Assembly: GCA_022361135.1 (NCBI GenBank)
Contig: JAKSBM010000313.1
Coordinates: 1-26,921, forward strand
From: Desulfobacterales bacterium
Lineage (GTDB): Bacteria > Desulfobacterota > Desulfobacteria > Desulfobacterales > Desulfobacteraceae
Direction of reading: 5' to 3'
Length of the DNA: 26,921 nucleotides
Shown here: one piece after another, positions 24,966 through 26,921 of the stretch
Layout of the letters: the number at the start of each line of letters is the position of its first letter
How positions within the stretch are numbered: the stretch's first letter is position 1
Translations under genes and position numbers: made by a program
Notes under the pieces: generated by a model
What the model was told of the DNA's origin: nothing
Databases searched by the model: none
What the model saw: the letters and a program-made list of their open reading frames with translations, nothing else

Positions 24966-25754
24966 ATGACACCATCCCGAGACTTAAACTCCCCCTGGGT
25001 AGTGGCTGAACCCAATCCCTGCCCCCGTATGCGCCTCTTCTGTTTCCCCTATGCAGGCGGAGGGGCATCCGTTTACCGGCAGTGGCAACAATACCTGCCC
25101 CAAGACATCCAAGTATGCGCCGTTCAACCTCCGGGCAGGGAGAATCGAATTTCGGAATCACCCTATCAAAATGTATTTGAATTGGTTTCGGCCACGGCGG
25201 TCGCCATCCGCCCTTATCTTGAAAGGCCCTTTGCCTTTTTCGGCCACAGCACCGGTGCGTTGGTCGCCTTTGAACTGGCAAGAAAATTGAGAGCCGCTGG
25301 CCTGGCCAGCCCAGAGATACTCTTTGTGTCCGGCAGCAGGCCGCCCCATATCCCGGAACCCAACCCCATCCATCACCTGCCCGACCCCGAATTCATCGAA
25401 GGCCTGAGGCGCTTTTCCGGCACACCGGAAGAACTATTGCAGAATAAAGAACTCATGGAAGTTTACACTCCGATTCTTCGCGCCGATCTGGCCTTGGAGG
25501 AAACCTATATTCATCCCCAGGAATTCCCTCTGCAAATACCGATGGCCGCCCTGGGCGGTACCAGCGACCAAGAGGCGCCCAAATCCATTCTTGGAGGCTG
25601 GAAAAATCACACCACCAGTCATTTCTCATTGAAACTATTCCAGGGAAATCATTTTTACTTGCGGAAAAAATATCCGGAACTGCTGGCCCATATTTCCCTT
25701 TTGATTTCTCAAACCACTACATCCGATTTTGCTTCGGCAAAGGTAACGGCATGA
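24966..25754 (+). CDS. Type II thioesterase (PchC/YbtT-like)
   Basis: A 262-residue alpha/beta hydrolase with the features of stand-alone thioesterases of NRPS/PKS clusters: LFCFPYAGGGASVYRQW near residue 20, VQPPGRENR, and the nucleophile motif FFGHSTGALVAFELAR (S95; the usual residue after Ser is Met or Leu, here Thr). The acid is D201 in GGTSDQEA and the base is H229 in GNHFYL. It should remove wrong acyl or aberrant groups from carrier proteins and so keep the assembly line working, as PchC and YbtT do. GAAGGA at 24952-24957 sets the start; the 41-base gap upstream holds nothing else recognisable. Confidence 0.94.
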   Translation: MTPSRDLNSPWVVAEPNPCPRMRLFCFPYAGGGASVYRQWQQYLPQDIQVCAVQPPGRENRISESPYQNVFELVSATAVAIRPYLERPFAFFGHSTGALVAFELARKLRAAGLASPEILFVSGSRPPHIPEPNPIHHLPDPEFIEGLRRFSGTPEELLQNKELMEVYTPILRADLALEETYIHPQEFPLQIPMAALGGTSDQEAPKSILGGWKNHTTSHFSLKLFQGNHFYLRKKYPELLAHISLLISQTTTSDFASAKVTA

Positions 25755-25790
25755 CATTTTTCCCCCAGAATATTCAGGAGATTTCAAGAT

Positions 25791-26702
25791 ATGTACACCA
25801 CATCCTTACTCAATAGCATCGGTTCCACCCCCATGGTTGATGTGGGGCTCTCTGGGCCGGGACACTGCTTTGCCAAGGCTGAATACTTGAACCCCGGAGG
25901 TTCCATCAAAGACCGAATTGCTCTGTTCATCATTGAGGAGGCCGAAAGACGCGGTGATCTTCAAAAAGGAATGACCATTGCCGAAGCAACCTCGGGCAAT
26001 ACCGGCATTGCCGTTGCCATGATCGGTTTGATCAAGGGATATCCCGTGAAAATCATCATGCCGGAAAATATGAGCGAGGAACGCAAACAGCTCATTCGTG
26101 CCCTGAACGCAGATCTGATCCTCACCCCCAAGGAAGAAAGTGTTGGCGGAGCTGTGAACAAACTCAACGAGATTTGTTCTTCCGGAGACTCGGTTTTTGT
26201 CCCGAACCAATTTGAAAATCAGGATAATTCCCGCGCCCATTACCTCAGCACCGGGCCGGAAATTTGGGAAGCCATGGACGGCCGGGTGGATGTCTTTGTC
26301 TCTGGAATCGGCAGTGGCGGTACCATTATGGGGACGGGAACCTTTTTGAAAGAAATGAATCCGAACCTCAAGGTGATTGCCGTCGAACCCAAGGATGTAT
26401 CCGCCATTCTCGGTCACCAACCGGGACTCCACAAAATCGAAGGTATCGGGGACGGTTTTATACCTGAAATCGTCGACCTGAATCTCATTGACGATCTCTT
26501 CGAAGTCAGCGATGAAGATGCCATTGAGACGGCCAAGGGCCTTGCCGCGCGATGCGGCTATCTTACCGGTATTTCTTCCGGAGCCAATATTCATGCGGCC
26601 ATGGCCGCGAAAAGACATTACGGGCCCCAAACCCGCGTGGCCACTATTCTGGCCGACGGTGCAGAACGATATTTCAGTACCGGCCTGTTTCAACAAGCCT
26701 GA
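25791..26702 (+). CDS. cysK: Cysteine synthase (PLP-dependent, CysK/CysM family)
   Basis: A 303-residue fold type II PLP enzyme. The Schiff-base lysine is K40 in PGGSIKDR. The substrate loop T67SGNTG, the phosphate-binding glycine loop GIGSGGTIMGTG (from G172), the GISSGAN segment near residue 260 and the C-terminal DGAERYFSTGLF all fit O-acetylserine sulfhydrylase. It makes L-cysteine from O-acetylserine and sulfide (or a sulfur carrier). As the last gene of an operon whose four adenylation domains all look cysteine-specific, it probably provides dedicated precursor supply. A cystathionine beta-synthase-like role is a less likely alternative. CAGGAG at 25775-25780 precedes the ATG by 10 bases. 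Whether it is a second copy beside a housekeeping enzyme cannot be seen here. Confidence 0.92.
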   Translation: MYTTSLLNSIGSTPMVDVGLSGPGHCFAKAEYLNPGGSIKDRIALFIIEEAERRGDLQKGMTIAEATSGNTGIAVAMIGLIKGYPVKIIMPENMSEERKQLIRALNADLILTPKEESVGGAVNKLNEICSSGDSVFVPNQFENQDNSRAHYLSTGPEIWEAMDGRVDVFVSGIGSGGTIMGTGTFLKEMNPNLKVIAVEPKDVSAILGHQPGLHKIEGIGDGFIPEIVDLNLIDDLFEVSDEDAIETAKGLAARCGYLTGISSGANIHAAMAAKRHYGPQTRVATILADGAERYFSTGLFQQA

Positions 26703-26777
26703 TCCAGATGAAAATCTAAAATGTAACGGGTAATATTGTAAGTTCGCCGGGTCGGCATGAACAACGTAAATTCAAAC

Positions 26778-26818
26778 AATCCCGAACCGAAGCTCACCCA
26801 GAGCCCCGGTTCGGGATT
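26778..26818 (+). terminator. Rho-independent terminator-like stem-loop at operon end
   Basis: A perfect 12-bp inverted repeat, AATCCCGAACCG at 26778-26789 and CGGTTCGGGATT at 26807-26818. A 4-bp inner stem GCTC/GAGC (26792-26795 with 26801-26804) extends it. CATTTTACGGTTT follows on the + strand, with a moderate T-run. It lies 75 bases after the cysteine synthase stop and is the first strong hairpin noted after the gene. If a convergent gene ends at 26823, the hairpin could serve both strands. Confidence 0.75.
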
Positions 26819-26822
26819 CATT

Positions 26823-26921
26823 TTACGGTTTCACTTTAAAGGACAAGCTGCTTGAATAAAGTGCGGTGGTGCACTTTTTATCCAAATGGGCCAGGGGCGT
26901 ATCCGGTCCCACTTGCTGCCG
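26823..26921 (-). CDS. Possible 3' end of a convergent gene (unidentified)
   Basis: On the minus strand a frame is open from the window edge to a TAA at 26825-26823, giving about 32 residues that end in SSSLSFKVKP. The stop sits just before the strong stem-loop, as expected for the end of a gene read towards it. The stretch is short enough to be open by chance and no family is recognised. The 219 bases after the cysteine synthase otherwise show only the terminator stem-loop and a weaker hairpin at 26858-26877. Confidence 0.35.
   Translation of the reverse strand, partial: RQQVGPDTPLAHLDKKCTTALYSSSLSFKVKP

Noticed and set aside
25806..26696. Long minus-strand open frame (296 codons) opposite the cysteine synthase gene
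   Set aside because: It is a mirror of a well-supported gene, with no recognisable domain and no independent start signal.
26858..26877. Hairpin AAAGTGC/GCACTTT followed by TTA as a second terminator
   Set aside because: Only 7 bp, A/T-rich at the base, and it lies inside the possible convergent coding end. The stem-loop at 26778-26818 is far stronger.
1..26921. CRISPR arrays, tRNA/rRNA genes, insertion sequences, Fur-box-like operators
   Set aside because: None was found on reading. There is almost no non-coding space, and the operon promoter would be upstream of the window.

Overview
The window is the 3' part of a hybrid non-ribosomal peptide synthetase / polyketide synthase (NRPS/PKS) gene cluster. 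All recognised genes lie on the + strand, with gaps of 41 bases or less and several ATGA stop/start overlaps, so it reads as one long operon. The organism is probably a Gram-negative bacterium of proteobacterial/Desulfobacterota type. That rests only on base composition, the yersiniabactin/pyochelin-like domain types and a TubC-type docking domain, so it is a weak call. The left edge cuts into an NRPS gene, so the loading module and anything upstream (starter-unit synthesis, transport, regulation) cannot be seen.

Layout. Positions 2-5779 hold an assembly-line segment A(Cys, with inserted methyltransferase)-PCP-Cy | A(Cys)-PCP. It is interrupted by one in-frame TAG at 3641-3643, and the same frame continues on the other side. 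Positions 5784-16583 encode a 3599-residue PKS/NRPS: KS-AT-MT-DH(degenerate)-KR-ACP-Cy-A(Cys, with an inserted MT-like domain whose SAM motif is lost)-PCP. Positions 16580-21985 encode docking-Cy-A(Cys, inserted MT)-PCP-TE. Tailoring and support genes follow: a thiazolinyl imide reductase (PchG/Irp3 family, 21982-23112), a free SAM methyltransferase (23148-23885), a DRE-TIM aldolase/acyltransferase-like enzyme (23875-24924), a type II thioesterase (24966-25754) and a cysteine synthase (25791-26702). A strong stem-loop at 26778-26818 closes the operon. The last ~100 bases may be the 3' end of a convergent gene.

How it works together. All four adenylation domains carry the cysteine pocket or a near variant. 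The three visible condensation-type domains are heterocyclisation (Cy) domains with the DxxxxDxxS motif. The expected product is therefore a poly-thiazoline/thiazolidine chain interrupted by one C-methylated malonyl unit, released by the terminal TE. The PKS resembles the yersiniabactin HMWP1 arrangement. The last two modules plus the reductase match the pyochelin PchE/PchF/PchG logic: an epimerase-like insert, then an MT insert plus TE, with reduction of one thiazoline. The cysteine synthase probably supplies cysteine, and the type II TE edits mis-primed carriers. The aldolase-like enzyme and free methyltransferase have no obvious place in the known pyochelin or yersiniabactin pathways.

The points most worth following are the in-frame amber codon (mutation, sequence error or recoding), the decayed methyltransferase as a candidate epimerase, and a product combining both siderophore logics with at least four cysteines.
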